A DNA stretch of 64,000 bases from Paenibacillus camelliae. GTDB lineage: Bacteria > Bacillota > Bacilli > Paenibacillales > Paenibacillaceae. Position numbers and translations under genes: made by a program. The notes beneath the pieces are model-generated. The model saw only the letters and a list, made by a program, of their open reading frames with translations. It had not been told where the DNA came from and searched no databases. Location of the stretch: contig NZ_JAMBNY010000013.1 of NCBI RefSeq assembly GCF_023715345.1, forward strand, positions 1 to 64,000, written 5' to 3'. How positions within the stretch are numbered: the first letter of the stretch is position 1; each line of letters starts with the position of its first letter. Shown one piece after another: positions 33,453-41,552 of this stretch.

Positions 33453-35627
33453 GTGTCAGAGCTTGAACAGCGCCTAGCAGCCGTAGAGCAAGAGCTGCAG
33501 CAGCTGAAAAAAAGCTCCGGGGGACAGCAGCAATCGCCCCCCCAGCAGACACAAGCAACAATACAGCAGGGAGCCCTTCACCCACCACCTGCAGCTGATT
33601 ATCAGGGTAACCCTACAAGACAGCCACTAAATCAGCAACAGAGTATGGGCGGGCCACAGCAACAGGTGCACCGTAATGCTGATGGACAACAGCATTTGCA
33701 ACAAAATCCGGTAGGTCAACAGGGCACTGGTCCAGGACAGCAGCATGTACAGCAGAGCGTCCATCCAGCGCAGCCACAGCATGCACAGCAAGGCGCACGT
33801 CCAGCGCAGCAGCATGTACAGCAGGGCGCAGGTCCAAGGCAGCCACAGCACTTGCAGCAGCACTTGCAGCAGATCGCACGACCAGCGCAGCAACAGCATG
33901 TACAGCAGGGCACAAGTCCAGGACAGCAGCAGCATGTACAGCAGGGCGCAGGTCCAAGGCAGCCACAGCACTTACAGCACGGAGCTCCTGGTCAGCAGCA
34001 GTATTTCCCGAACCATATGCAGCCTAATCTTGGCAATCAGCCAATTCCTAACATGGTGTCAAATCAACCTAATAAAGCATCCGGCCGAAGCATGGAAAAC
34101 ATTTTGGTGCGCTATGTACTTCCAATAGTATTTATCATCATCCTGCTTATCGGTATTCTTATGCTGTTTATAGCGGGCGTTGCTTTTGGTCTTATTACTG
34201 AGCCTGTTCGCTGTATATTAGGCTTACTGCTAGCAACCGCAATGTACGTAACAGGTATGCTTCAGCATCAGCGGAGCAAGCGACCCATACTCGGAAAAGC
34301 GCTGCTTGGAGGAGCTCATGGTGTCTTAATTATTACGATATCAATAGCTCATCTATCCTATGAACTGTTCGGTGTGGTCATAGCCGCTGCTTTTTATGTA
34401 TTATCCTGTGCTCTTATTATCTATTCGGCTATTCGCTGGCGTTCCCAGCTGCTCGTATGTATCGCGATATTCTCAGCATATCTATGCGTATATCTAATCG
34501 ATATTCAAAATGTACATGCGATTCCATACCTGCTTGTACAATTAGTTATTTCAATTAGCATGATGCTTCTCAGCTCAGCACTGAAATACCGATATGCTCA
34601 CGGCATCGCATATTTTTTACTGCACTTTTCATTAATTATTACAAGCAACGTGCATTCGGAGGCTTCCAATGGCTTCTTGATTGCTGCATTGCTGGCACAG
34701 CATCTCGTTGTATTCATTCAATATATGAAACGAAAGCAGCTTCATGCTGAGTCTCATGTCATGCAGGCTGTTGGTGTGTTAGCCATCATAAGCTGGACAG
34801 CACATATTTACGGCGGTAAGAGCACGATTTTCCTGATCGTATCGATCATCATCGCAGCAGCTTACGCTGTAGCTATCTTATTTTTTGAACGTGGAGAAGC
34901 CAATGAGGAGCATGAACAGCGCTCACCATTCAAGCTACGTATTGAGATTAGCGCATTATTGGCGGCATTTGCGCTAATTTGCTTCTTTATAAATTTGCTT
35001 GGCACTCCATACACGAATCTTATTCTTTACGGTACCGGTGTCACGCTCGTTCTGTACGGCTTAAGGGATAACCTTAACCTGCTACGCTGGTTCGGAGCAG
35101 CAGCGCTAGGTATCGGCACCGTTAGTATTATGTTTGAGCCGCTTGATGCCATTCTCTCTTATGAGATGCTTTGCTGGATTGTCGTTCTTGCAAGCTTCCC
35201 AGTCATCTATCGTGAATGCAAGCAAACCCTACAATCAGAAGAGGCGCATAATCCGGCGAACGTTAAGGTATGGCTGTCAACCATCCTTTGGATTGAAGCT
35301 GCACTAGCCTTTTGGTTTATTACGATATTCGGTAATCTTGTAGGTGAGCTAATAGGTACGTCAGACTCAAGGCCATATTTTGTTTCTTTTGCATGGCTGC
35401 TCTACGCTATTATCGCCATTGCATATGGAGCGACTCGCAGTGCTGCACAGGCACGCTTAACGGGTATTATTCTACTACTCGTGATCGCATTCAAGGTCGT
35501 ATTTATTGATATTACGTTCCTAAACATTCTCATTAAGTCCATCCTGTTTACGGTACTGGGCGGAGTCGGTATCTTAGTGTCCTACCTTCTCTATAATAAA
35601 ACAGACGACCAAAATAAAACGCAGTAG
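33453..35627 (+). CDS. DUF2339 polytopic membrane protein with Gln/His-rich N-terminus
   Basis: A 724-residue protein. An N-terminal coiled coil (ELEQRLAAVEQELQQLKKS) leads to a 170-residue Gln/His/Pro/Gly-rich low-complexity stretch of degenerate QQHVQQGA and RPAQQ repeats, then about 20 hydrophobic helices typical of DUF2339. Function unknown. Start is uncertain: GTG 33453 has no good SD, while a perfect AGGAGG (33421-33426) is 8 bases before an in-frame ATC at 33435, which would add IEWNKR. A GTG-GAA-TAA mini-ORF at 33440 lies between. Single gene with its own terminator. Confidence 0.82.
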   Translation: MSELEQRLAAVEQELQQLKKSSGGQQQSPPQQTQATIQQGALHPPPAADYQGNPTRQPLNQQQSMGGPQQQVHRNADGQQHLQQNPVGQQGTGPGQQHVQQSVHPAQPQHAQQGARPAQQHVQQGAGPRQPQHLQQHLQQIARPAQQQHVQQGTSPGQQQHVQQGAGPRQPQHLQHGAPGQQQYFPNHMQPNLGNQPIPNMVSNQPNKASGRSMENILVRYVLPIVFIIILLIGILMLFIAGVAFGLITEPVRCILGLLLATAMYVTGMLQHQRSKRPILGKALLGGAHGVLIITISIAHLSYELFGVVIAAAFYVLSCALIIYSAIRWRSQLLVCIAIFSAYLCVYLIDIQNVHAIPYLLVQLVISISMMLLSSALKYRYAHGIAYFLLHFSLIITSNVHSEASNGFLIAALLAQHLVVFIQYMKRKQLHAESHVMQAVGVLAIISWTAHIYGGKSTIFLIVSIIIAAAYAVAILFFERGEANEEHEQRSPFKLRIEISALLAAFALICFFINLLGTPYTNLILYGTGVTLVLYGLRDNLNLLRWFGAAALGIGTVSIMFEPLDAILSYEMLCWIVVLASFPVIYRECKQTLQSEEAHNPANVKVWLSTILWIEAALAFWFITIFGNLVGELIGTSDSRPYFVSFAWLLYAIIAIAYGATRSAAQARLTGIILLLVIAFKVVFIDITFLNILIKSILFTVLGGVGILVSYLLYNKTDDQNKTQ
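33735..33975 (+). repeat. Degenerate Gln/His-coding repeats
   Basis: Repeated blocks around cagcagcatgtacagcaggg and caaggcagccacagcactt encode QQHVQQG and RQPQHLQ units; two long blocks (33826-33856 and 33946-33976) are nearly identical. Likely to expand and contract by slippage. Confidence 0.75.
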
Positions 35628-35653
35628 GATTTGACTAAATAACTAATTAACAA

Positions 35654-35683
35654 AGCCGCTCATCGCAAGATGAGCGGCTTTTC
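35654..35683 (+). terminator. Terminator after the DUF2339 gene
   Basis: AGCCGCTCATC (35654-35664) pairs with GATGAGCGGCT (35669-35679) around GCAA, followed by TTTTC. Confidence 0.85.
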
Positions 35684-35765
35684 TGCCTCTGTGGCACGAC
35701 ACAATAACTGCAGCTCGCTTCATTGCAGCATTAGATATTATAGCTGTCTGCAATCTAACAAAGCC

Positions 35766-36014
35766 TCATGAAATTTTATTCGTATCTTCGACAACGATAT
35801 CCTCTATATCATCAATGTTGAACCAATCATCATCCACTCGAAATCGTCCATGTAATGTGCTAACGTTATTGACGATACCTACTACTTTAAGCTCCTCATA
35901 TGGATCATACATATGGAGTGACAACGATATTTTATACTGCATACTTTGCCGTAGTGCATCGCTGATAAGCTCCCGCCTGTCTATAATTACCCTTTTCTTT
36001 AGCTTTCTTTCCAT
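35766..36014 (-). CDS. YolD-like protein under a LexA-box promoter
   Basis: An 82-residue YolD-like domain protein: SLHMYDPYEELKVVGIVNNV, then GRFRVDDDWFNIDDIEDIV. YolD proteins are usually encoded next to a Y-family DNA polymerase (UvrX/YqjW) and belong to the SOS regulon; no polymerase gene is nearby here. SD GGAGG is 7 bases before ATG. A LexA site lies exactly inside the promoter spacer about 110 bp upstream (36112-36140), supporting DNA-damage control. Confidence 0.85.
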   Translation of the reverse strand: MERKLKKRVIIDRRELISDALRQSMQYKISLSLHMYDPYEELKVVGIVNNVSTLHGRFRVDDDWFNIDDIEDIVVEDTNKIS

Positions 36015-36111
36015 GATCTAACCTCCATTAAACAGAGCTATTAATATAATGGAAGGATCTTGCCAGCCAACATACGGTTACATCAGATCGTCGCCATTAA
36101 TTAATAATTAC

Positions 36112-36140
36112 ATTATATGCGAACAAGTGTTCGTTTTCAA
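36112..36140 (-). promoter_or_regulatory. SOS promoter with LexA box
   Basis: On the minus strand TTGAAA (36140-36135), a 17-base spacer and TATAAT (36117-36112). The spacer contains CGAAC-AAGT-GTTCG (36120-36133), a perfect match to the Gram-positive LexA/DinR site CGAAC-N4-GTTCG. Confidence 0.85.
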
Positions 36141-36182
36141 GTGATTACATGACAATTTCCCGGTGTTATAGCTATACAAGCA

Positions 36183-36312
36183 CAAAAAAAGCCGCTTCTA
36201 AGAGCGGCTCTGAATTAACAATATGTAGATATAGAAAAAGGAACCTAGAAACGTAAGCCACCACGCAAACGTTAAGTTCCTTTAGAAGAAGGTACTTGCC
36301 CCTCTCAACCTC
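36183..36312 (-). ncRNA. Candidate small structured RNA
   Basis: Non-coding stretch with, on the minus strand, an extended -10 (TGTTAGAAT, 36321-36313), a long hairpin AAAGGAAC..AACGT..ACGTT..GTTCCTTT (arms 36283-36276/36244-36237 and 36273-36269/36254-36250) with a GTGGTGGC apical loop, and a terminator AGCCGCTcTT/AAgCGGCT followed by TTTTTTT (36209-36183). Together they would give a transcript of about 125 nt. No Rfam class recognised. It and the SOS promoter account for most of the 36015-36490 gap. Confidence 0.45.
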
Positions 36313-36490
36313 ATTCTAACATACATCGTTCCATAATAGGACTAGCAGGTTTTCCCATGTAACTACAGCTTCTTGACCACTTGATGGATAGTGCTCGGTC
36401 CTTTTAATTCTTTGTCTCCATAGTCGAACGTACCGCATATAATGTGCCTAGAGGTTCTTATCCCGTTCTTACAGAAAGGAATTCATCATC

Positions 36491-36736
36491 ATGAAGAATA
36501 GAAATGACGAGGAATCCAGAGAGATAAAAATCGCAAGACTCGCACTTATCGGTGCTGCTATAGTGGTAATTGGTGATGGAATCGCTGCCTATGCAGCTGC
36601 TTTAACATTAGACCTATTAGAAAACCCTGAACCAGATACTCGGAGTTCTTCAGCAACCGATCATCTCGAGGAAACTCAGGCACAGATTGATCATTATATT
36701 AACGAATTGATTTCGATTAGAAATAAATTGAGCTAA
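36491..36736 (+). CDS. Small single-TM hypothetical protein
   Basis: An 81-residue protein: charged N-terminus, one hydrophobic helix (about 15-38, LALIGAAIVVIGDGIAAYAA), then a helical tail (TDHLEETQAQIDHYINELIS) with coiled-coil character. I do not know its function. SD AAAGGA lies 11 bases before ATG. Confidence 0.65.
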   Translation: MKNRNDEESREIKIARLALIGAAIVVIGDGIAAYAAALTLDLLENPEPDTRSSSATDHLEETQAQIDHYINELISIRNKLS

Positions 36737-36816
36737 CCGTACGATAAGATATAACTTTGTAGACTATTACACGAATACAACTTACGTATTTTTGCTTTCA
36801 GATAGCATGAGGGCTT

Positions 36817-37026
36817 CTATGTAATCAATCCCATCTGCCGTGCGAAAAGAGAATGATACGCCTTGTGATGCTCATTATCAATGTACAATTGCTTCTTTGT
36901 TCCTGTTAAACCCATAACTTTAGTTTTAGACGGCCATTCTGGTCCTCCCGAAAAATACAAATCATAGAGTTGTTTTAATATTGCTTGTCTTAATTTTTTT
37001 CGAGTATAGATTTCTTCAATCTCCAT
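36817..37026 (-). CDS. Small hypothetical protein, possibly winged-helix
   Basis: A 69-residue basic protein (EEIYTRKKLRQAILKQLYDLYF, then SGGPEWPSKTKVMGL). The helix-rich start and the later strand suggest a small winged-helix fold, but this is a guess. SD AGGTGAT precedes ATG. It lies downstream of the tRNA cluster and its terminator. Confidence 0.6.
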   Translation of the reverse strand: MEIEEIYTRKKLRQAILKQLYDLYFSGGPEWPSKTKVMGLTGTKKQLYIDNEHHKAYHSLFARQMGLIT

Positions 37027-37067
37027 AACTTATCACCTATATCACCTATTCGATGAAATAACAAAAA

Positions 37068-37090
37068 AAGTCCTTGCTATGCAAGGACTT
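37068..37090 (-). terminator. Terminator of the tRNA cluster
   Basis: AAGTCCTTGC (37068-37077) pairs perfectly with GCAAGGACTT (37081-37090); minus-strand tail TTTTTTTG. Confidence 0.85.
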
Positions 37091-37105
37091 GAACGTTTAT
37101 ATGTA

Positions 37106-37191
37106 TGGTGCGGTAGAGAGGACTCGAACCTCCACGGGTATTCACCCACCACCCCCTCAAGATGGCGCGTCTGCCATTCCGCCACTACCGC
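37106..37191 (-). tRNA. tRNA-Leu (GAG)
   Basis: Full cloverleaf with long variable arm: acceptor GCGGTAG/CTACCGC, anticodon stem CCATC/GGTGG around loop TTGAGGG, T-arm GGTTCGAGTCC. CCA is encoded (37106-37108). Confidence 0.95.
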
Positions 37192-37240
37192 AAATGGGAA
37201 CATTATAATATTCATCCAGCTGACTTACTTAGAAGAAAAC

Positions 37241-37316
37241 TGGTGAGCCATGAAGGACTCGAACCTTCGACACCCTGATTAAAAGTCAGGTGCTCTACCA
37301 ACTGAGCTAATGGCTC
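37241..37316 (-). tRNA. tRNA-Lys (TTT)
   Basis: Acceptor GAGCCAT/ATGGCTC, anticodon loop CTTTTAA, T-arm GGTTCGAGTCC; CCA encoded at 37241-37243. Confidence 0.95.
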
Positions 37317-37359
37317 TCATGATTATTGTTACTCATGCGAGCTGCTCTCATAAGAATAG

Positions 37360-37434
37360 TGGTGACCCGTAGGGGATTCGAACCCCTGTTACCTCCGTGA
37401 AAGGGAGGTGTCTTAACCCCTTGACCAACGGGCC
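37360..37434 (-). tRNA. tRNA-Glu (TTC)
   Basis: Acceptor GGCCCGT/ACGGGTC, anticodon stem CCTCC/GGAGG with loop CTTTCAC, T-arm GGTTCGAATCC; CCA encoded. Confidence 0.95.
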
Positions 37435-37527
37435 GTGCAAACTAACTTCAAAAGAGACAAGATGTATCTTAACACATCAACTTACACTATGCAACAACTT
37501 TTTTTTCTAATGTAGGAAAATAAAAAA

Positions 37528-37544
37528 GACCGGTTAGTTCGGTC
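37528..37544 (-). terminator. Terminator-like hairpin inside the tRNA cluster
   Basis: GACCG pairs with CGGTC around a 7-base loop; on the minus strand TTTTTTATTTT follows. It lies between tRNA-Ser and tRNA-Glu, so the cluster may be two transcription units or rely on read-through. Confidence 0.6.
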
Positions 37545-37576
37545 CATTATCAGCATCTTCCTAGTAAGAAAAATGA

Positions 37577-37667
37577 TGGCGGAGAAGGTGGGATTCGAAC
37601 CCACGCACCACTTACGCAGTCTAACCCCTTAGCAGAGGGTCCCCTTGAGCCACTTGGGTACTTCTCC
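37577..37667 (-). tRNA. tRNA-Ser (GCT)
   Basis: Class II tRNA with long variable arm: acceptor GGAGAAG/CTTCTCC, anticodon loop CTGCTAA, discriminator G, CCA encoded (37577-37579). Confidence 0.95.
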
Positions 37668-37672
37668 ATGAA

Positions 37673-37748
37673 TGGCTCCCCGAACAGGACTCGAACCTGT
37701 GACAACTCGATTAACAGTCGAGTGCTCTACCAACTGAGCTATCAGGGA
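37673..37748 (-). tRNA. tRNA-Asn (GTT)
   Basis: Acceptor TCCCTGA/TCGGGGA, anticodon stem CGACT/AGTCG-type with loop CTGTTAA, T-arm GGTTCGAGTCC, CCA encoded. First gene of the cluster. Confidence 0.95.
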
Positions 37749-37792
37749 ACAACAAAAAGATAAAGCGGACAAGTAATAATCTACCATGTCCC

Positions 37793-38263
37793 TTATTCTT
37801 TGTCAAGCATTTTTACATTTAATTTTCCACTGCATCTACCACAGCGATATTTGCTTACATCCATCCTTCTTTTCCGATAATATTGCTGGCCACAATGCAC
37901 GCATTGCAGCAAGTAGCGATATTCCCGTTTCTTAGCTTCCTTTCGCTCAGGAAGCGTGTTGCAATAGCGCGAGCCTCCCACATGAGCAAGCAATTGCTTA
38001 AAATCTTGATCCCTATGCTTGTAGCCACGGTTTAATATATGCAAATGATAATGGCATAGCTCATGCTTTATAATTTTTTCCGTTTCTTCCTTACCGAATG
38101 CAGCCAGCTGATGGGGACTAATCTCAATATTGTGTGACTGAGTAAAATAGCGGCCACCAGTCGCCTTTAGTCTTGCGTTGAATGTCGCCTTATGGATAAA
38201 GGGTCTGCCAAAGTATTGCAGCGAAACCTCCTCCACCCATTGCTGAAGCTCTTCATTGTTCAT
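37793..38263 (-). CDS. SprT-family zinc metalloprotease-like protein
   Basis: A 156-residue SprT-like protein. The gluzincin motif HELCHYH (near residue 68) binds catalytic zinc, and a C-terminal zinc ribbon has CVHC and CGRC pairs (about 120-146). Distant relative of Spartan, which cleaves DNA-protein cross-links; the role of bacterial members is not established. ATG 38263 is preferred to TTG 38269 because AAGGTGAT lies 5 bases upstream. The neighbourhood tex-cmpA-sprT is the same as in B. subtilis (ydcI-cmpA-ydcK). Confidence 0.9.
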   Translation of the reverse strand: MNNEELQQWVEEVSLQYFGRPFIHKATFNARLKATGGRYFTQSHNIEISPHQLAAFGKEETEKIIKHELCHYHLHILNRGYKHRDQDFKQLLAHVGGSRYCNTLPERKEAKKREYRYLLQCVHCGQQYYRKRRMDVSKYRCGRCSGKLNVKMLDKE

Positions 38264-38406
38264 ATACAATCACCTTAATTATGAAAAATAAAATAATATT
38301 ATCGTGTATCTCTTCTAGTATCCGTTCACTACTTGAATTGTAATTGAATTATACGCTAAACTGTCAAGTAGAACTGCTATCATTGAGGGGAGAGTTTCAT
38401 TTTATT

Positions 38407-38763
38407 ATGGCTATTATGCGCTATGTCTTATTGCAGCAACAAACCCAGCTCACTTTTGTTGAAATGCCCGCTACGCATGCATACCAGCTAAGTGCGCTTA
38501 ACCTGCGCCTGCAGAAGGAAATCGATAAATTAACAGCAGAAGAAGTACCTGTTCTTCCGCTTGCTGTTGCTGAATGTGATGCCGTTGAGCTTCATTCAAG
38601 CGATGCCCGCATCGTCTCAGGCTTAGATTATATTAATACACTTGAAGCAGATTTCTCTGCAATTAAAGAAAAATCTTACCCGCTAATTTCATTGTTAACG
38701 GAAATTCGTGCACTTCAAGCCCAGCTAGAGCAATGGTATGAAGAACTAGAAGAAGAAGCTTAA
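38407..38763 (+). CDS. Hypothetical soluble protein
   Basis: A 118-residue acidic protein that I do not recognise: a beta-rich first half (AIMRYVLLQQQTQLTFVEM) and a helical, coiled-coil-like second half (EADFSAIKEKSYPLISLLTEIRA region, EQWYEELEEEA end). Start uncertain: GAGGGGAG is 14 bases before ATG 38407, farther than usual, and an in-frame TTG at 38344 has no SD. Confidence 0.6.
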   Translation: MAIMRYVLLQQQTQLTFVEMPATHAYQLSALNLRLQKEIDKLTAEEVPVLPLAVAECDAVELHSSDARIVSGLDYINTLEADFSAIKEKSYPLISLLTEIRALQAQLEQWYEELEEEA

Positions 38764-38906
38764 GCAATTACCGTAGTGACGCTCAACTCCATAAGTTTAT
38801 AAGCTTAAAAGTGCACATATTCTCTATAGGCTTTCGACGCTAAGGTTATTACTTAGTTATTAAGTTATGTACTACACGGTATAATTCAATCATATGCTAC
38901 ATCACT

Positions 38907-38939
38907 AGAGCTGTCATGGGATTACACCCTGGCAGCTCT
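38907..38939 (+). terminator. Terminator-like hairpin
   Basis: AGAGCTGtCA pairs with TGgCAGCTCT, followed by TCTTCTTATT. Probably ends transcription from the gene at 38407. Confidence 0.6.
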
Positions 38940-39030
38940 TCTTATTGACTCGATTAAGACAGGCACGAGATAAGCCCAGAGGACATATGTTATACAACAC
39001 CATAAGCTACATGCACAAGGAGGTATAGCG

Positions 39031-39177
39031 ATGCCCCACTGGCTTAAGAATCAATTAATGCGAGCATTCCAACGTGGCGATAAACGAAAAATACGTCTAC
39101 TTAATGATTGCTGGTACTTCTACCGTTCTCAATCCTATCATATGAAAAGCGATACGGATAACAATCAATCCATATAA
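39031..39177 (+). CDS. cmpA: Cortex morphogenetic protein CmpA
   Basis: A 48-residue protein. It begins MPHWLKNQLMRAFQRGDK and has the LNDCWYFYRSQS segment that typifies CmpA. In B. subtilis CmpA is an adaptor that delivers SpoIVA to ClpXP and so delays cortex assembly in faulty coats. SD AAGGAGG is 7 bases before ATG. A sigma-E-like -10 (TATACAAC, 38991-38998) lies upstream. Position between tex and sprT as in B. subtilis confirms the call. Confidence 0.88.
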   Translation: MPHWLKNQLMRAFQRGDKRKIRLLNDCWYFYRSQSYHMKSDTDNNQSI

Positions 39178-39203
39178 TTGGACATTAGCACGTACAAACA
39201 ATT

Positions 39204-39254
39204 AAGCCATTCATTTGCGTTAGACTTAGATCTCTCGCGCAAAATGAATGGCTT
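39204..39254. terminator. Terminator between cmpA and tex
   Basis: AAGCCATTCATTT (39204-39216) pairs with AAATGAATGGCTT (39242-39254), with further GCG/CGC pairing inside. Confidence 0.75.
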
Positions 39255-39295
39255 TCATGTTTAATCACTTAATTAATTCAGTTTTATGACCACGA

Positions 39296-41452
39296 TCATT
39301 GTGGTTTTTTCATCGTTAATGCGACACGGCTTCGCTTAAGATCAACATCGAGCACCCATACCGTTACGGTATCACCAACAGATACAACGTCCATCGGATG
39401 CTTTACGAAGCGATCGCTTAGCTGAGAGATATGGACAAGCCCATCATTCTTCAAGCCAATATCGACAAATGCTCCAAAGTCAATGACGTTGCGCACCGTG
39501 CCTTGTAGCTCCATGCCCTTCGTTAAATCCTCAATGTTAAGCACATCGGTATGGAAAATCGGCGGCGGAAGCTCCTCACGCGGGTCACGACCTGGACGCA
39601 GAAGACTCTCGACGATATCCGTCAGCGTTGGCACACCGACCTCCAGCTTTTGCGCCAGCTCCTCAAGCTGGATTGAATTCAGCGCTTCGTTCAACACATC
39701 CGTTCCTACAGCTGCCTCCGACATACCAAGCTCCTTAAGCAGCGCTTTGACAACATTATAGGACTCAGGGTGAATCGGAGTATTGTCCAGCACCTGCTCA
39801 CCATCTACAATGCGCAGGAAGCCGATACATTGCTCGTAGGACTTTGCACCGAGGCGGGGCACCTTCTGAAGCTGATTACGCTTCGTAAAGCGACCATTCT
39901 CATCACGGTAACGCACGATGTTTTTGGCGATCGTCCCATTGATGCCAGCAACATAAGAAAGCAAGGAAGGTGAAGCTGTATTCACATCAACACCAACGTG
40001 GTTAACTGCCGATTCGACTACAGCTCCCAGCGACTCCTCCAAGCGCTTCTGCGTTACGTCATGCTGATATTGTCCTACTCCAATAGCTTTGGGCTCTATT
40101 TTAACGAGCTCTGCTAGCGGGTCCTGCAAACGTCGCGCAATCGAAACTGCACTGCGCTCTGCTACATCCAGATCAGGAAACTCGTCAGCTGCGAGCGGTG
40201 AAGCAGAGTACACAGATGCCCCCGCTTCATTGACGATGATGTATTTCAGTTCTCCAGCTCGCGAGTGGCGTTTAATGACATCCGCAATAAATTGCTCCGT
40301 TTCTCTTGATGCCGTTCCGTTGCCAATGACAATGAGCTCAATGCTGTATTTATCGATCAACCCGCGGATCAGCTTTTCAGCCTCTGCTGTTTTATGATGC
40401 GGTGCAGTCGGGTAGCATACACCAACCTCTAGCATCTTCCCAATATCATCAACGACTGCAAGCTTGCAGCCCGTACGGAATGCAGGGTCTACGCCAAGCA
40501 CAATTTTACCGCGAACCGGTGGTTGCAGCAGCAGATTACGCAGATTGGCAGAGAAGATCGTAATCGCATGTGCTTCGGCCTTATCGGTCAATTCGCCGCG
40601 CACCTCACGCTCGATTGACGGTGCAATCAAACGCTTGTAGACATCCTGAATCACATCGTCAAGCAGCTCAACGACCTCGGGCTTTGCATAGCTTTTCACA
40701 ATCCCCTTATGGATGTACTGCTCAATTTTATCAATATCGAGCTCGAGACTAACCTTTAGCAGCTCCTCACGCTCTCCACGATTAATCGCAAGGATGCGAT
40801 GCGGTGGCAGCTTAGCAATCGGCTCCTGGTAATCATAATACATCTCATACACACTCTCGGCCTCTGCATCCTTTGCCACCGTACGCATAATTCCCTGACT
40901 GAAGGTGAAGGTCCGAATCCAAGTGCGTATTTTCGCATCGTCTGCAAGCTGCTCAGCGATGATATCCTTCGCTCCCGCCAGCGCGTCTTCAGCTGTAGCA
41001 ACCCCTTTTTCCTCATTGACATAACGTGCAGCCTCACCTAGCAAGTCCGTACCCTTTTGCTCCAGCAGCCATAAGGCAAGTGGCTCAAGCCCCTTCTCCT
41101 TAGCCACACTTGCTCTTGTTTTACGCTTCTGACGATAAGGACGATACAGATCCTCAACCTCTTGAAGCTTCGCGCTTGCTGTAATCGCTGCTGCAAGCTC
41201 GTCTGTAAGCTTGCCTTGCTCCTCAATTAGACGGAGCACCTCTTCCTTTCGTGCTTGCAGATTACGCAAGTACTGCAGCTTTTCCTCAATCGATCTGAGC
41301 TGTACTTCATCCAGCTCGCCGGTCATCTCTTTTCGATAGCGCGCGATAAATGGAATCGTATTCCCTTCATCGAGCAGCTCGACTGCAGACTTAATCTTTT
41401 TCACAGGAATTGCGAGCTGTTTTGCAATTTCCTCTACCATATTCAATGCCAT
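39296..41452 (-). CDS. tex: Tex-family RNA-binding transcription accessory protein
   Basis: A 718-residue Tex protein (YdcI/Spt6-like). Domain order: N-terminal HTH-like (IPFIARYRKEMTGELDEVQL), YqgF-type RNase H fold (KIVLGVDPAFRTGCKLAVVD), tandem helix-hairpin-helix (VDVNTASPSLLSYVAGI) and C-terminal S1 RNA-binding domain (about 645-715, GMELQGTVRNVIDFGAFVDIG). Binds nucleic acid; affects transcription and, in some species, toxin expression. An in-frame start ATG 41452 lacks a strong SD. Single gene, convergent with cmpA. Confidence 0.95.
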   Translation of the reverse strand: MALNMVEEIAKQLAIPVKKIKSAVELLDEGNTIPFIARYRKEMTGELDEVQLRSIEEKLQYLRNLQARKEEVLRLIEEQGKLTDELAAAITASAKLQEVEDLYRPYRQKRKTRASVAKEKGLEPLALWLLEQKGTDLLGEAARYVNEEKGVATAEDALAGAKDIIAEQLADDAKIRTWIRTFTFSQGIMRTVAKDAEAESVYEMYYDYQEPIAKLPPHRILAINRGEREELLKVSLELDIDKIEQYIHKGIVKSYAKPEVVELLDDVIQDVYKRLIAPSIEREVRGELTDKAEAHAITIFSANLRNLLLQPPVRGKIVLGVDPAFRTGCKLAVVDDIGKMLEVGVCYPTAPHHKTAEAEKLIRGLIDKYSIELIVIGNGTASRETEQFIADVIKRHSRAGELKYIIVNEAGASVYSASPLAADEFPDLDVAERSAVSIARRLQDPLAELVKIEPKAIGVGQYQHDVTQKRLEESLGAVVESAVNHVGVDVNTASPSLLSYVAGINGTIAKNIVRYRDENGRFTKRNQLQKVPRLGAKSYEQCIGFLRIVDGEQVLDNTPIHPESYNVVKALLKELGMSEAAVGTDVLNEALNSIQLEELAQKLEVGVPTLTDIVESLLRPGRDPREELPPPIFHTDVLNIEDLTKGMELQGTVRNVIDFGAFVDIGLKNDGLVHISQLSDRFVKHPMDVVSVGDTVTVWVLDVDLKRSRVALTMKKPQ

Positions 41453-41552
41453 GTCTATACCCCATCCTTTTCTCCATGCTTACCGCAGCATTACCGTAGC
41501 AATAGGCAACAGAAGCATCCCTCGACTAGTGCAGGAATGCTTCTGAAATGTT

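Noticed and set aside
33613-33971. Ala/Cys-rich minus-strand ORFs opposite the Gln/His repeats
   Set aside because: Antisense shadow of low-complexity coding sequence.
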